64,000 bases of DNA from Achromobacter spanius (GTDB taxonomy: Bacteria > Pseudomonadota > Gammaproteobacteria > Burkholderiales > Burkholderiaceae_B), in assembly GCF_003994415.1 (NCBI RefSeq), contig NZ_CP034689.1, forward strand, positions 682,001 to 746,000. The letters run 5' to 3'. The notes under the pieces are model-generated. The model did not search any database and had not been told where the DNA came from. It was given only the letters and a program-made list of their open reading frames with translations. Shown one piece after another: positions 16,882 through 25,941 of the stretch. The translations under genes and the position numbers were made by a program. Each line of letters opens with the position of its first letter. Within the stretch, counting starts at the first letter, position 1.

Positions 16882-17259
16882 ATGAAAGACCTGAACATTC
16901 CCGGGACGCAGTCCACGCCCGCCATCACCGCCGACGTCGCCGCCGGCGTGCTGGCGATGCGCGGCGACTCCTATCCCGAGAATTCCTTTGAACTGTTCGG
17001 CCCGGTCATTGAATGGGTCGAAGCCTATCTGCTGGGTTCGGCCGCGCCGCTGAGCCTGGAACTGGAGCTGCTGTATCTCAACACCAGCAGCATCAAGTCC
17101 GTCATGGACATCTTTGACCAGCTCGAAGCGGCCCATTGCAAAGGTCGCGAAGTCAGCGTCACCTGGTTCTACGACAAGCGCAATGAACGGGTCGGCGAGC
17201 TGGCCGAGGAATTCAAGGAAGACTGCACCTTTCCGTTCTCGGTGGTTGGCCGCGAATGA
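16882..17259 (+). CDS. siaC: SiaC family phospho-switch partner (DUF1987)
   Basis: 125-residue partner protein. Unphosphorylated SiaC binds and activates SiaD. The phosphoacceptor is conserved: YLNTSSIKS places the threonine at residue 68, the same number as in P. aeruginosa SiaC. CGGAG lies at proper distance from ATG 16882. Its stop overlaps the siaD start by four bases, fitting production of the two partners together. Confidence 0.92.
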   Translation: MKDLNIPGTQSTPAITADVAAGVLAMRGDSYPENSFELFGPVIEWVEAYLLGSAAPLSLELELLYLNTSSIKSVMDIFDQLEAAHCKGREVSVTWFYDKRNERVGELAEEFKEDCTFPFSVVGRE

Positions 17260-18056
17260 AGCCGGGCGCCGCCGACCTGGATCGCCGCATCACTGAGCTG
17301 CTGGCTGACCCCGCTCATGCCGGACACCCGCTGCGCGAAGCGCTCGAGGCGCTGTGGCGGCATACGGCGGACCAGATGGCGCGGATTCAGCGCATCACCC
17401 AGTTGTCGGACGCCTATCAATCCATGGCGCACGAGCGAGAGCTGGGCCTGTGCGACCAGTTCGAGCGCCAACTGCGGCGCTTGACGCGCATTGCGCGCAT
17501 CTCCGACCACTACCAGAACATGATGCGCGACCTGAACACGGCGCTTGCGGAAACGTCCAGCCGCGATCCGCTGACCGGCTTGCTTAACCGACGCGCACTG
17601 ATGGACATGATCAAGCAGGAAGTCGAGCGCGCCGCGCGCAGCGGAGAGAGCTTTGTGGTGGCCATGCTGGATGTGGACCACTTCAAGGCGGTCAATGACC
17701 GTTACGGCCACGAAACGGGCGACCGCGCCCTGGTCGAACTGGCGGGCGTGCTGGGCGAAAGCCTGCGTGAATACGATATGTGCGGCCGTTGGGGCGGCGA
17801 GGAATTTCTGGTGATGCTGCCCAACACCCAACCCGAAGCCGCCCAGGGCGTGATGGACCGACTGGTTGGCGCCGTGCGCGGGCTGGTGGTGGCGGCGGGC
17901 GAAAACGACGTATTGAGGCTGACGGTCAGCATTGGCATGGCGCATCACCAGTTGGGTGAAACCTTCTCGGAAACGCTGAGCCGCGCTGACCAGGCGCTGT
18001 ATCTGGCCAAGCAGGACGGACGCGATCGTGTCGCCCTTGGTTTTCCCAAGCGCTGA
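17256..18056 (+). CDS. siaD: SiaD-type diguanylate cyclase
   Basis: 266-residue soluble GGDEF protein that makes cyclic di-GMP. An N-terminal helical region (about 1-100), likely the SiaC-binding coiled coil, precedes the cyclase domain (DPLTGLLNRRAL to the end). The active site is GGEEF, and an intact inhibitory site RxxD (REYD) lies five residues before it, so product inhibition is expected. Translation is coupled to siaC (ATGA overlap). Confidence 0.92.
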   Translation: MKPGAADLDRRITELLADPAHAGHPLREALEALWRHTADQMARIQRITQLSDAYQSMAHERELGLCDQFERQLRRLTRIARISDHYQNMMRDLNTALAETSSRDPLTGLLNRRALMDMIKQEVERAARSGESFVVAMLDVDHFKAVNDRYGHETGDRALVELAGVLGESLREYDMCGRWGGEEFLVMLPNTQPEAAQGVMDRLVGAVRGLVVAAGENDVLRLTVSIGMAHHQLGETFSETLSRADQALYLAKQDGRDRVALGFPKR

Positions 18057-18095
18057 ATGAAACCGGAACAGCTGTATTCCGGTATGGAGCCCCTT

Positions 18096-20669
18096 ATGCT
18101 TGACACTCAAGCAAGCGTTTCAAGCGCGGGCCCCCAGGGCGCCGCGTGGCAGGCCGACAATTACCTGGCGTCGATGGACCGGACGCTGTTGCTGTTTGAT
18201 TTCGATGCGGACGGCGTGCTGTTGAACGCCAACGCCAATTTCCTGGCCGCCATGGGCTACACCCTTGAGGAGGCCTTGCGGCTACGCCATGACATGCTGT
18301 GCGACAGCATGGACGAAGGCAAGGGCATCGCCAGTGGCGAGGAAGTGTGGGCCCGCCTGCGTCGTGGTGAACACTTTTCGGGCACCTGCCGCTACCGCGC
18401 GCAAGACGGCGCCAGCCTGTGGATCGAAGCCACCTATCTGCCCATGGCAGGCGATGACGGTGTGACCGCCCGCGTGTCGGTCGTGTCTCGCAAATCCATC
18501 GCCGACGCCGAACGCCAGGAAGAGATCCGCCTGCTGCTGCTGGGCATCAACGAAACTGGCAACGCGGTCGCGGTATCCGGGTCTGACGGCCGCATCGTCT
18601 ACGTGAACGATGGATTCCAGCGCATGCTGGGCTTTGCGCGCGGTGACGCGCTGCATCAGGAACTGGGCGAGTTGCTTGCCGGCGGCCGCCCTGACGGCGG
18701 CACCCGCGAAGAGCTGGACCGCCGCATTGCCTGCCGCGAAGGCTTCCACAAGGATGTGCTGGTCTATGACCGCTGCGGCAAGCCGCTGTGGGTGTCGGTC
18801 ATGGCCAATTCGGTTTTTGACGACCGTGGCACGCTCGTCAATATCGTTGACGTGCTGACCGACATCACGCCCACCAAGGTGCATGAGGTGCTACAGCGCC
18901 GCGTGCTGCAGGCCATGGTCAACGAGGCCTCGGTGGTTGAGGTCATGAACATGGTGTGCCGCGAGGTCGAGCGCCTGGCGCCCGAAGTGGCCGCCACGGT
19001 TTTGCGCGTGGATGACACCGGCCATTTGCGACACCTGGCCGCGCCCAGCATGCCGGATGCTTATTCGAACGCGTTGGACGGCGTGAAGATCGGCCCGCAA
19101 GTGGGCGCCTGCGGCACGTCGGCGTTTCTGGGCCGCCCGGTCATCGTGCCGGACATCGCCACCGATCCGCTGTGGGACGAGTACCGCCATCTGCCCTTGC
19201 CGGACGACATCAAGGCGTGCTGGTCGTCGCCCATCAAGTCCAGCGATGGCCGCGTGATCGGCACCTTCGGCTTCTATTTCCGCGAACGCCGCCTGCCTGA
19301 TGATTTCCATCATCGCCTGGTCGACGTGTGCGTGTACCTGTGCGCGCTGGCGCTGGAACGCGAGGAGGCGCGCGCCCGCATCCGCCAGTTGGCGTTCTAT
19401 GACGAGCTGACAGGCCTGCCGAACCGCAACCTGCTGCTGGCGCAAGCCGAGCAGGCGATTGCGCGCGCCGAGCCTGATCGCAAGCGGGTGGCGGTGCTGT
19501 TCCTGGACCTGGATCGTTTCAAGCAGGTCAACGACACGCTGGGTCATCCCGTGGGCGATGCGCTGCTGCGCGATGTGGCGCAACGCCTGCGCCGCCTGGC
19601 GCGCGCGTCGGACATCGTCGGCCGCCTGTCAGGCGACGAGTTCGTGATGCTGATGCCGGACTTTGAACATGGCCGTCTGACCGCGGCCGCCGAGCACGTG
19701 CTGGTGGCATTGGCCCAGCCGTTCTCGGTGGGCGGCATCACACTGAACCCGTCGGTCAGCATCGGCATCAGCGTGTTCCCGGAAAACGGGCGCGACATGG
19801 ATACCCTGTTGCGCCACGCGGACATGGCCATGTACCAGGCCAAGACGGCGGGCCGCAACCGCATTTCGTTCTTCAGCGCCGAAATGAACCGCCAGGCGCA
19901 AGAACGCCTGGCCCTGGAAGCGGCGCTGCGCGATGCGCTGGAAGCCAAGGCGCTGCGTTTGCACTATCAGCCGCAGGTGGGCTTGAAGAACGGCAGCCTG
20001 TATGGGGTGGAGGCGCTGGCCCGCTGGCGTCATCCCACGCTGGGCGACATTTCGCCGGCGCGCTTCGTGCCGCTGGCCGAGGAATGCGGCCTGATCGGCG
20101 ACCTGGGCGACTGGGCGCTGCGCGAGGCGTGTTCGCAACTGGCGATCTGGCGCCACAACGGGTTGCGGGTGCCGTCGGTGTCGGTGAACTTGTCGGCGAC
20201 GAATTTCCACAACCTTAACCTGCCACGCATGATCGCGGCGACCCTGGCCGAGTTCGGCTTGCTGCCGGCGGATCTGATGCTGGAGATCACCGAAGGCGTG
20301 GTGCTGGACGCCACGGCCGGCACGCTGCGCACCATTGCCGAGCTGCATCGGCTGGGGGTGCGGCTGTCGATGGATGACTTCGGCACGGGGTATTCCAGCC
20401 TGGGGCACTTGCGGCGCTTGATCGTGGATGAGTTGAAACTGGACCGCAGTTTCGTGCAGGGCCTGGAAAGCGACGATGCGGCGCGGGCGCTGACCAGCGC
20501 CGTCATAAGGATCGGGGAAAGCCTGAGCCTGCCGGTGGTGGCGGAAGGGGTCGAGAATGAGGAGCAGCGCAGGTTCTTGATCGAGCAGGGCTGCGCGGCG
20601 GGGCAGGGGTTCCTGTTTTCACCGCCGTTGCCGGCGGAGGAACTGGAGGAGTGGCTGCGGGGCAGGTAG
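18096..20669 (+). CDS. PAS-PAS-GAF-GGDEF-EAL cyclic di-GMP protein
   Basis: About 857 residues: two PAS domains (about 20-130 and 145-255), a GAF domain (about 275-420), a GGDEF domain with SGDEF and an RxxD site (RASD), and an EAL domain. The EAL part keeps EALARWRHP, SVNLSATNF, LEITEG, DDFGTGYSS, KLDRSF and VAEGVE, so phosphodiesterase activity is expected; SGDEF may still be active or act as a GTP-binding regulatory site. ATG 18096 has GGAG six bases upstream; an ATG at 18057 directly after the siaD stop is possible and adds 13 residues. Its position after siaD suggests that it breaks down the cyclic di-GMP made by that cyclase (inference). Confidence 0.9.
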   Translation: MLDTQASVSSAGPQGAAWQADNYLASMDRTLLLFDFDADGVLLNANANFLAAMGYTLEEALRLRHDMLCDSMDEGKGIASGEEVWARLRRGEHFSGTCRYRAQDGASLWIEATYLPMAGDDGVTARVSVVSRKSIADAERQEEIRLLLLGINETGNAVAVSGSDGRIVYVNDGFQRMLGFARGDALHQELGELLAGGRPDGGTREELDRRIACREGFHKDVLVYDRCGKPLWVSVMANSVFDDRGTLVNIVDVLTDITPTKVHEVLQRRVLQAMVNEASVVEVMNMVCREVERLAPEVAATVLRVDDTGHLRHLAAPSMPDAYSNALDGVKIGPQVGACGTSAFLGRPVIVPDIATDPLWDEYRHLPLPDDIKACWSSPIKSSDGRVIGTFGFYFRERRLPDDFHHRLVDVCVYLCALALEREEARARIRQLAFYDELTGLPNRNLLLAQAEQAIARAEPDRKRVAVLFLDLDRFKQVNDTLGHPVGDALLRDVAQRLRRLARASDIVGRLSGDEFVMLMPDFEHGRLTAAAEHVLVALAQPFSVGGITLNPSVSIGISVFPENGRDMDTLLRHADMAMYQAKTAGRNRISFFSAEMNRQAQERLALEAALRDALEAKALRLHYQPQVGLKNGSLYGVEALARWRHPTLGDISPARFVPLAEECGLIGDLGDWALREACSQLAIWRHNGLRVPSVSVNLSATNFHNLNLPRMIAATLAEFGLLPADLMLEITEGVVLDATAGTLRTIAELHRLGVRLSMDDFGTGYSSLGHLRRLIVDELKLDRSFVQGLESDDAARALTSAVIRIGESLSLPVVAEGVENEEQRRFLIEQGCAAGQGFLFSPPLPAEELEEWLRGR

Positions 20670-20680
20670 GAATACGTCTC

Positions 20681-20745
20681 GTAGGATGGGTGAAGGGCGC
20701 GAAGGCGGCCCCGCGAACGCAGAAGCCGATCGCACGTAACCCATC
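20681..20745 (-). repeat. dispersed palindromic element, reverse copy
   Basis: Reverse copy (GTAGGATGGGTGAAGGGCGCG at left, CGTAACCCATC at right) lying 11 bp after the stop of the GGDEF-EAL gene. It is the left border of the nine-copy array. Confidence 0.75.
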
Positions 20746-20780
20746 TCCGCTGACGGTATGTCTTGGGTTGGGGCGCTGCT

Positions 20781-21662
20781 GATGGGTTCGCGCGCTGGGG
20801 CTGTTGTTCTTCTCTTCATGTGTGCGCGCCACACCCATCCTACGGGGCCGCGTCGGACGTTGTCTTGGGGCGGGGCACCGCTGATGGGTTTGCGCGCTGG
20901 GGGCTGTTGTTCTTCTCTTCATGTGTGCGCGCCACACCCATCCTACGGGCCGCGTCGGACGTTGTCTCGGGTTGAGGCGCCGCTGATGGGTTCGCGCGCT
21001 GGAGGGCGTTGTTCTTCTGTTCATCTGTGCGCGCCACACCCATCCTACGGGGCCGCGTCACACGGTGTCTCGGGGCGGGGCACCGCTGATGGGTTTGCGC
21101 GCTGGGGGCTGTTGTTCTTCTGTTCATCTGTGCGCGCCACACCCATCCTACGTGGCCGCGTCGCGCGTTGTCTCGGGGCGGGGCACCGCTGATGGGTTCG
21201 CGCGCTGGGGGCTGTTGTTCTTCTCTTCATGTGTGCGCGCCGCACCCATCCTACGGGCCGCGTCGGACGTTGTCTCGGGGCGGGGCACCGCTGATGGGTT
21301 CGCGCGCTGGAGGGCGTTGTTCTTCTCTTCATGTGTGCGCGCCGCACCCATCCTACGGGCCGCGTCACACGGTGTCTCGGGGCGGGGCACCGCTGATGGG
21401 TTTGCGCGCTGGGGGCTGTTGTTCTTCTGTTCATCTGTGCGCACCACACCCATCCTACGGGCCGCGTCACACGTTGTCTCGGGGCGGGGCACCGCTGATG
21501 GGTTTGCGCGCTGGGGGCTGTTGTTCTTCTCTTCATGTGTGCGCGCCGCACCCATCCTACGGGCCGCGTCGGACGTTGTCTCGGGTTGGGGCACCGCTGA
21601 TGGGTTCGCGCGATTGAGGGCGTTGTTCTTCTCTTCATGTGTGCGCGCCACACCCATCCTAC
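20781..21662 (+). repeat. tandem array of nine ~102-bp units, each containing the dispersed element
   Basis: GATGGGT anchors occur at 20781, 20883, 20985, 21088, 21191, 21293, 21395, 21497 and 21599, a period of 102 or 103 bp. Each unit has a 63-64 bp hairpin part (GATGGGTTTGCGCGC pairing with GCGCGCCACACCCATC) ending in CCTAC and a 39-bp spacer (GGGCCGCGTCGGACGTTG...). Units differ by scattered substitutions. Open frames cross the array on both strands because the unit lacks stops in some frames; none has a credible start region, so I call it non-coding. Confidence 0.93.
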
Positions 21663-21727
21663 GTAGGATGGGTGAAGTGCGGGAAGGCCTCCCCGCGAAT
21701 GGCGGCGCCCAGCGCACGTAACCCATC
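21663..21727 (-). repeat. dispersed palindromic element, reverse copy closing the array
   Basis: Reverse copy joined directly to the ninth forward unit. The junction CACCCATCCTAC|GTAGGATGGGTG is a perfect 24-bp palindrome (21651-21674). The copy ends at ACCCATC (21727). The following 80 bp lead to the operator of the anthraniloyl-CoA operon. Confidence 0.8.
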
Positions 21728-21807
21728 TCTTCCCCGCCACCAAAGCGTCCCCCATTTCAATCCCACCTAATAGCTTTCCCCCATTTGCGAACCCCTTGCT
21801 TCAGGTA

Positions 21808-21828
21808 TATATTTCAAGCCTAAACTAT
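21808..21828 (+). promoter_or_regulatory. probable MarR operator, copy 2
   Basis: 21-base A/T-rich site containing TTTCAAGCCTAAACTAT, 74 bp before the fused monooxygenase gene. It matches the site at 9183-9203 upstream of the ABC importer at 17 of 21 positions. A shorter related string, GACCTAAATAT, follows at 21832-21842 and could be a half-site. Confidence 0.55.
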
Positions 21829-21901
21829 CCAGACCTAAATATCCGCGGCGCCTCGCTCCCGATAAATGAGCGACTGTCGCGTACCTCGGAGCGTTACGGC
21901 A

Positions 21902-24253
21902 ATGAAAATAGTCTGCATCGGCGGCGGTCCCGCCGGCCTGTATTTCGGTCTGCTCATGAAACTGCAGAACCCCGCCAACGACGTCACCGTCATCGAACGC
22001 AATCGTCCGTATGACACTTTTGGATGGGGCGTGGTGTTCTCCGACGCCACCATGCAGAACCTGCGCGAGGCAGACCCCGTTTCCGCTCAGACCATTGGCG
22101 ACGCGTTCAACCATTGGGATGACATCGACATCCACTTCAAGGGCCGCAGCATCCGCAGCAGCGGCCACGGCTTTATCGGCATTGGCCGCAAGAAGCTGCT
22201 GAACATTCTGCAGGCGCGTTGCGAAGACGTGGGCGTGAAGCTGGTGTTTGAAAACTTCGTCCAGGACGACCAGGCCATCGCCCGCGAATACGACGCCGAC
22301 CTCGTCATTGCCTCCGACGGTATCAACAGCCAGGTCCGCACCCGCTACGCCGACACCTTCCACCCCGACATCGACCAGCGCCGCTGCCGCTTTGTCTGGC
22401 TGGGCACGAAGAAGGTGTTCGACGCCTTCACCTTCGCCTTCGTCCAGACCGAACACGGCTGGTTCCAGGCGCATGCCTACCGCTACGAAGACGGCATGTC
22501 GACCTTCATCGTCGAAACGCCCGAGGAAACCTGGCAGGCTGCCGGCATCGAACAGATGAGCCAGGAAGACGGCATCGCCTACTGCGAAAAACTGTTCGCG
22601 CCCTGGCTGGACGGCAATGCGCTGATCAGCAACGCCACGCACCTGCGCGGGTCCGCCATCTGGATTCGTTTCCCGCGCGTCATCTGCAACACCTGGGTGC
22701 ACTGGAACACGCTGGACACGGCGCGCGGCCAGCGCCGCGTGCCTGTCGTGCTGATGGGCGATGCCGCGCACACCGCGCACTTCTCCATCGGCTCCGGCAC
22801 CAAATTGGCGCTTGAAGACTCCATCGAACTCGCGCGCTGCCTGAGCGGCGCCGAAGGCAGCGTTGAAGCGGGCCTGAAGCACTACGAGGAAGTGCGTAGC
22901 GTCGAGGTCCTGAAGATTCAGAACGCCGCCCGCAACTCCACCGAGTGGTTCGAAAACGTCGAGCGTTACGCCGAACTGGAACCCGAGCAATTCGCCTATT
23001 CCCTGCTGACCCGCTCGCAGCGCATCTCGCACGAAAACCTGCGCTTGCGTGACCCGGCCTGGCTGGAAGGCTTTGAGCGTTGGATCGCCGAACGCGCCGG
23101 CGCACCGGCAGCCGCCGGCCAGCGTCCCGCCATCCCCATGCTGACGCCGTATCAGGCGCGCGGCGTGCGCTTGAAGAACCGCATTCTGGTGTCGCCCATG
23201 GCCATGTATTCCTGCACCGACGGCGTGCCGGGCGACTTCCACCTGGTGCACCTGGGTGCGCGCGCCATGGGCGGCGCCGGCCTGGTCATGGTGGAAATGA
23301 CCTGCGTGTCGCCGGACGGCCGCATCACCCCGGGCTGCCCGGGCTTGTGGAACGACGAGCAGACGCAGGCGTTTGCCCGCATCGTGGATTTTGTGCATGG
23401 CAATAGCGACGCCCGCATCGGCGTGCAGCTTGGCCATGCCGGCCGCAAGGGCTCCACGCAACTGGGCTGGCAGAAAATCGATCACCCCTTGGCCGAGGGC
23501 AATTGGCCGCTGTTGTCGGCGTCCGCCTTGCCGTACATCGAAGGCGTGTCGCAAACGCCGCGCGCCATGACGCGCGCCGACATGGATGACGCGCGCGACA
23601 ACTTCGTTGCCGCCGCCCGCCGCGCCGAGCAGGCCGGTTTTGATTGGCTTGAACTGCACTGCGCCCACGGCTACCTGCTGTCCAGCTTCATCTCGCCGCT
23701 GACCAACCACCGTGACGACGAATACGGCGGCAGCCTGGAAAACCGCCTGCGCTATCCGCTGGAAGTGTTCAAGGCCGTGCGCGCCGTCTGGCCCGAAGAC
23801 AAGCCCATGTCGGTGCGGATCTCCGCCAGCGACTGGGTCGAAGGCGGCATCACCGCTGATGACGCGGTGGACATCGCGCGCTACTTCAAGGCCGCCGGCG
23901 CCGACATGATCGACTGCTCGTCCGGCCAGGTCAGCAAGGAAGAAAAGCCCGTCTACGGCCGCATGTTCCAGACCCCGTTCGCCGACCGCGTGCGCAACGA
24001 AGCGGGCATCCCCACCATTGCGGTGGGCGCCATCTTCGAAGCTGACCACGCCAACGGCATCATCGCGTCGGGCCGCGCCGACCTCTGCGCCCTGGCGCGT
24101 CCCCACCTGGCCGACGCGTCCTGGACGCTGCGCGAAGCCGCCCGCGTGGGCTACCGTGACATCGCCTGGCCCAGCCAGTATTTCGCGGGCAAGCGCCAAC
24201 TGGAAACCAACTTCGAACGCGCCGCCGCCATGGCGCAACTGGACATCAAATGA
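21902..24253 (+). CDS. 2-aminobenzoyl-CoA monooxygenase/reductase-type fusion (FAD hydroxylase + OYE domain)
   Basis: 783-residue two-domain flavoprotein, the length of the Aromatoleum/Azoarcus 2-aminobenzoyl-CoA monooxygenase/reductase; databases often name it salicylyl-CoA 5-hydroxylase/oxidoreductase. Residues 1-390 are a salicylate-hydroxylase-like FAD domain (IGGGPAGLYFGLLMK, ASDGINSQVR, LMGDAAHTAHFSIGSG). Residues about 400-775 are an Old Yellow Enzyme FMN domain (KNRILVSPMAMYS, QLGHAGRKGS, HGYLLSSFISPLTNHRDDEY). The enzyme hydroxylates and then dearomatises the aromatic CoA ester. ATG 21902 was chosen over an earlier in-frame start because the FAD fold begins at residue 2. First gene of the operon; salicylyl-CoA is an alternative substrate. 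Confidence 0.92.
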   Translation: MKIVCIGGGPAGLYFGLLMKLQNPANDVTVIERNRPYDTFGWGVVFSDATMQNLREADPVSAQTIGDAFNHWDDIDIHFKGRSIRSSGHGFIGIGRKKLLNILQARCEDVGVKLVFENFVQDDQAIAREYDADLVIASDGINSQVRTRYADTFHPDIDQRRCRFVWLGTKKVFDAFTFAFVQTEHGWFQAHAYRYEDGMSTFIVETPEETWQAAGIEQMSQEDGIAYCEKLFAPWLDGNALISNATHLRGSAIWIRFPRVICNTWVHWNTLDTARGQRRVPVVLMGDAAHTAHFSIGSGTKLALEDSIELARCLSGAEGSVEAGLKHYEEVRSVEVLKIQNAARNSTEWFENVERYAELEPEQFAYSLLTRSQRISHENLRLRDPAWLEGFERWIAERAGAPAAAGQRPAIPMLTPYQARGVRLKNRILVSPMAMYSCTDGVPGDFHLVHLGARAMGGAGLVMVEMTCVSPDGRITPGCPGLWNDEQTQAFARIVDFVHGNSDARIGVQLGHAGRKGSTQLGWQKIDHPLAEGNWPLLSASALPYIEGVSQTPRAMTRADMDDARDNFVAAARRAEQAGFDWLELHCAHGYLLSSFISPLTNHRDDEYGGSLENRLRYPLEVFKAVRAVWPEDKPMSVRISASDWVEGGITADDAVDIARYFKAAGADMIDCSSGQVSKEEKPVYGRMFQTPFADRVRNEAGIPTIAVGAIFEADHANGIIASGRADLCALARPHLADASWTLREAARVGYRDIAWPSQYFAGKRQLETNFERAAAMAQLDIK

Positions 24254-25041
24254 CGAGTCTTGCGCAACCCCTGGCCGGTCGCCACGCGCTGGTGACGGGC
24301 GGTGCGCGCGGCATCGGGCTGGCCAGCGCGCGGGCGCTGCTGGCGCGCGGCGCGCGTGTCACGCTGCTGGGCCGCGATGGCGCGGCGCTGGATGCCGCCG
24401 CCGACAGCCTGGCCAGCCTGGGGCAGGTGCAGGCCGTCAGCGCCGACATCGCGGACGAAGCCTCGGTGCGTACCGCCTTTGCCCAGGCCGAAGCCGAATT
24501 TGGCCCGGTGCTGGTGCTGGTGAACAACGCCGGCCAGGCCGTCAGCCAACGCTTTGACCGCACCGACGCCGCGCTCTGGCACCAGATGATTGCCGTCAAC
24601 CTGACCGGCACGTTTCACTGCATCCAGGCCGCGCTGCCCGGCATGCTGCAAGCCAAGTGGGGCCGCGTCATCAACGTGGCCAGCACCGCCGGCCTGATCG
24701 GCTACGGCTATGTAAGCGCTTACTGCGCCGCCAAGCACGGCGTGATCGGGCTGACCCGTTCGCTGGCGCTGGAAACCGCGCAAAAGGGCGTGACCGTGAA
24801 CGCCGTCTGCCCCGGCTATACCGAAACCGACATCGTGCGCGGCGCGGTTGCCAACATCGTGGAAAAAACCGGCATGACGCCGGACGCCGCCCGCGCCAAA
24901 CTGGCCGAGCGCAACCCCCAGGGCCGCCTGGTGCAGCCCGACGAAGTGGCCGAGACCGTGGCCTGGCTGGCGCTGCCGGCATCTGCCTCGGTCAATGGGC
25001 AGGCGATCGCCGTGGACGGCGGCGAAGTGATGACCGGCTAA
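24250..25041 (+). CDS. SDR family dehydrogenase (beta-oxidation-like step)
   Basis: 263-residue short-chain dehydrogenase. The NAD(P) site is TGGARGIGLA, NNAG is present, and the catalytic Ser and Tyr-x3-Lys appear in VASTAGLIGYGYVSAYCAAKHG. The sequence resembles 3-hydroxyacyl-CoA/3-hydroxybutyrate dehydrogenases, so it probably oxidises a hydroxyacyl-CoA intermediate after ring reduction (inference). Its start overlaps the fused monooxygenase stop by four bases. Confidence 0.88.
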   Translation: MTSLAQPLAGRHALVTGGARGIGLASARALLARGARVTLLGRDGAALDAAADSLASLGQVQAVSADIADEASVRTAFAQAEAEFGPVLVLVNNAGQAVSQRFDRTDAALWHQMIAVNLTGTFHCIQAALPGMLQAKWGRVINVASTAGLIGYGYVSAYCAAKHGVIGLTRSLALETAQKGVTVNAVCPGYTETDIVRGAVANIVEKTGMTPDAARAKLAERNPQGRLVQPDEVAETVAWLALPASASVNGQAIAVDGGEVMTG

Positions 25042-25083
25042 GCCCGGCGCCCCATCAACCCCTGGATAAAGAACGGAGACACC

Positions 25084-25941
25084 ATGAGCACCCAGTCCGA
25101 AGAGCACACCATGAAGCACCACAAGCGCCCGCTGGCCGGCTATCAGGCCAAGACGTTCCTGTGGGAGGTGTCGGCCGACGGCAAGATCGGCACGGTCACG
25201 CTGAATCGGCCCGAACGCAAGAACCCGTTGACGTTCGATTCCTACGCCGAACTGCGCGACCTGTTCCGCTCGCTGGTGTATGCCACCGACGTCAAGGTGG
25301 TGGTGGTGACGGGCGCGGGCGGCAACTTCTGCTCGGGCGGTGATGTGCATGAAATCATTGGCCCGCTGACCAAGATGAGCATGCCCGAACTGCTGGACTT
25401 CACCCGCATGACGGGCGATCTGGTCAAGGCCATGCGCGCCTGCCCGCAGCCCATCGTGGCGGCGGTGGACGGCGTGTGCGCGGGCGCGGGCGCCATGGTG
25501 GCGCTGGCCGCCGACATGCGGCTGGGCACGCCCGCCGCGCGCACCGCCTTCCTGTTTACCCGCGTGGGCCTGGCCGGCGCCGACATGGGCGCCTGCACCT
25601 TGCTGCCGCGCATGATCGGCCAGGGGCGCGCCTCTGAACTGCTGTACACCGGCCGCGCCATGACGGCTGACGAAGGCGCAAGCTGGGGTTTCTTCAACGC
25701 GCTGCACGATTCCGCCACCTTGGCCGAAGCCGCGCAGACGCTGGCCGCGCAACTGGCCGCCGGCCCCACCTTCGCGCACGGCGTCACCAAGAAGCTGCTG
25801 CATCAGGAATGGAACATGGGCGTGGACGAGGCCATCGAGGCCGAAGCCGAGGCCCAGGCCATCTGCATGCAGACGCGCGATTTCCACCGCGCTTACGAGG
25901 CCTTCGTGGCCAAGCAAAAGCCCGTCTTCGAGGGGAACTGA
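25084..25941 (+). CDS. enoyl-CoA hydratase/isomerase family protein
   Basis: 285-residue crotonase-fold enzyme. The oxyanion-hole segments are NFCSGGDVHEI and DGVCAGAGAMVALAADM, and the later active-site loop is FTRVGLAGADMGACTLLPRM, where acid residues are less typical than the Glu pair of classical hydratases, so it may be a hydrolase or lyase of the ring CoA ester. GGAGA precedes ATG 25084. It is co-directional within the anthraniloyl-CoA operon, between the SDR and acyl-CoA dehydrogenase genes. Confidence 0.88.
   Translation: MSTQSEEHTMKHHKRPLAGYQAKTFLWEVSADGKIGTVTLNRPERKNPLTFDSYAELRDLFRSLVYATDVKVVVVTGAGGNFCSGGDVHEIIGPLTKMSMPELLDFTRMTGDLVKAMRACPQPIVAAVDGVCAGAGAMVALAADMRLGTPAARTAFLFTRVGLAGADMGACTLLPRMIGQGRASELLYTGRAMTADEGASWGFFNALHDSATLAEAAQTLAAQLAAGPTFAHGVTKKLLHQEWNMGVDEAIEAEAEAQAICMQTRDFHRAYEAFVAKQKPVFEGN

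Noticed and set aside
20781..21662. CRISPR or integron attC array
   Set aside because: The spacers are all alike and the hairpin lacks attC core sites; no integrase gene is present.
20758..21755. Open frames across the 102-bp array
   Set aside because: They follow from the repeat period and lack credible starts; hairpin structure and spacer conservation point to a non-coding repeat.
21767..24238. 823-codon minus-strand frame opposite the fused monooxygenase
   Set aside because: Antisense shadow; the plus strand contains both complete flavin domains.
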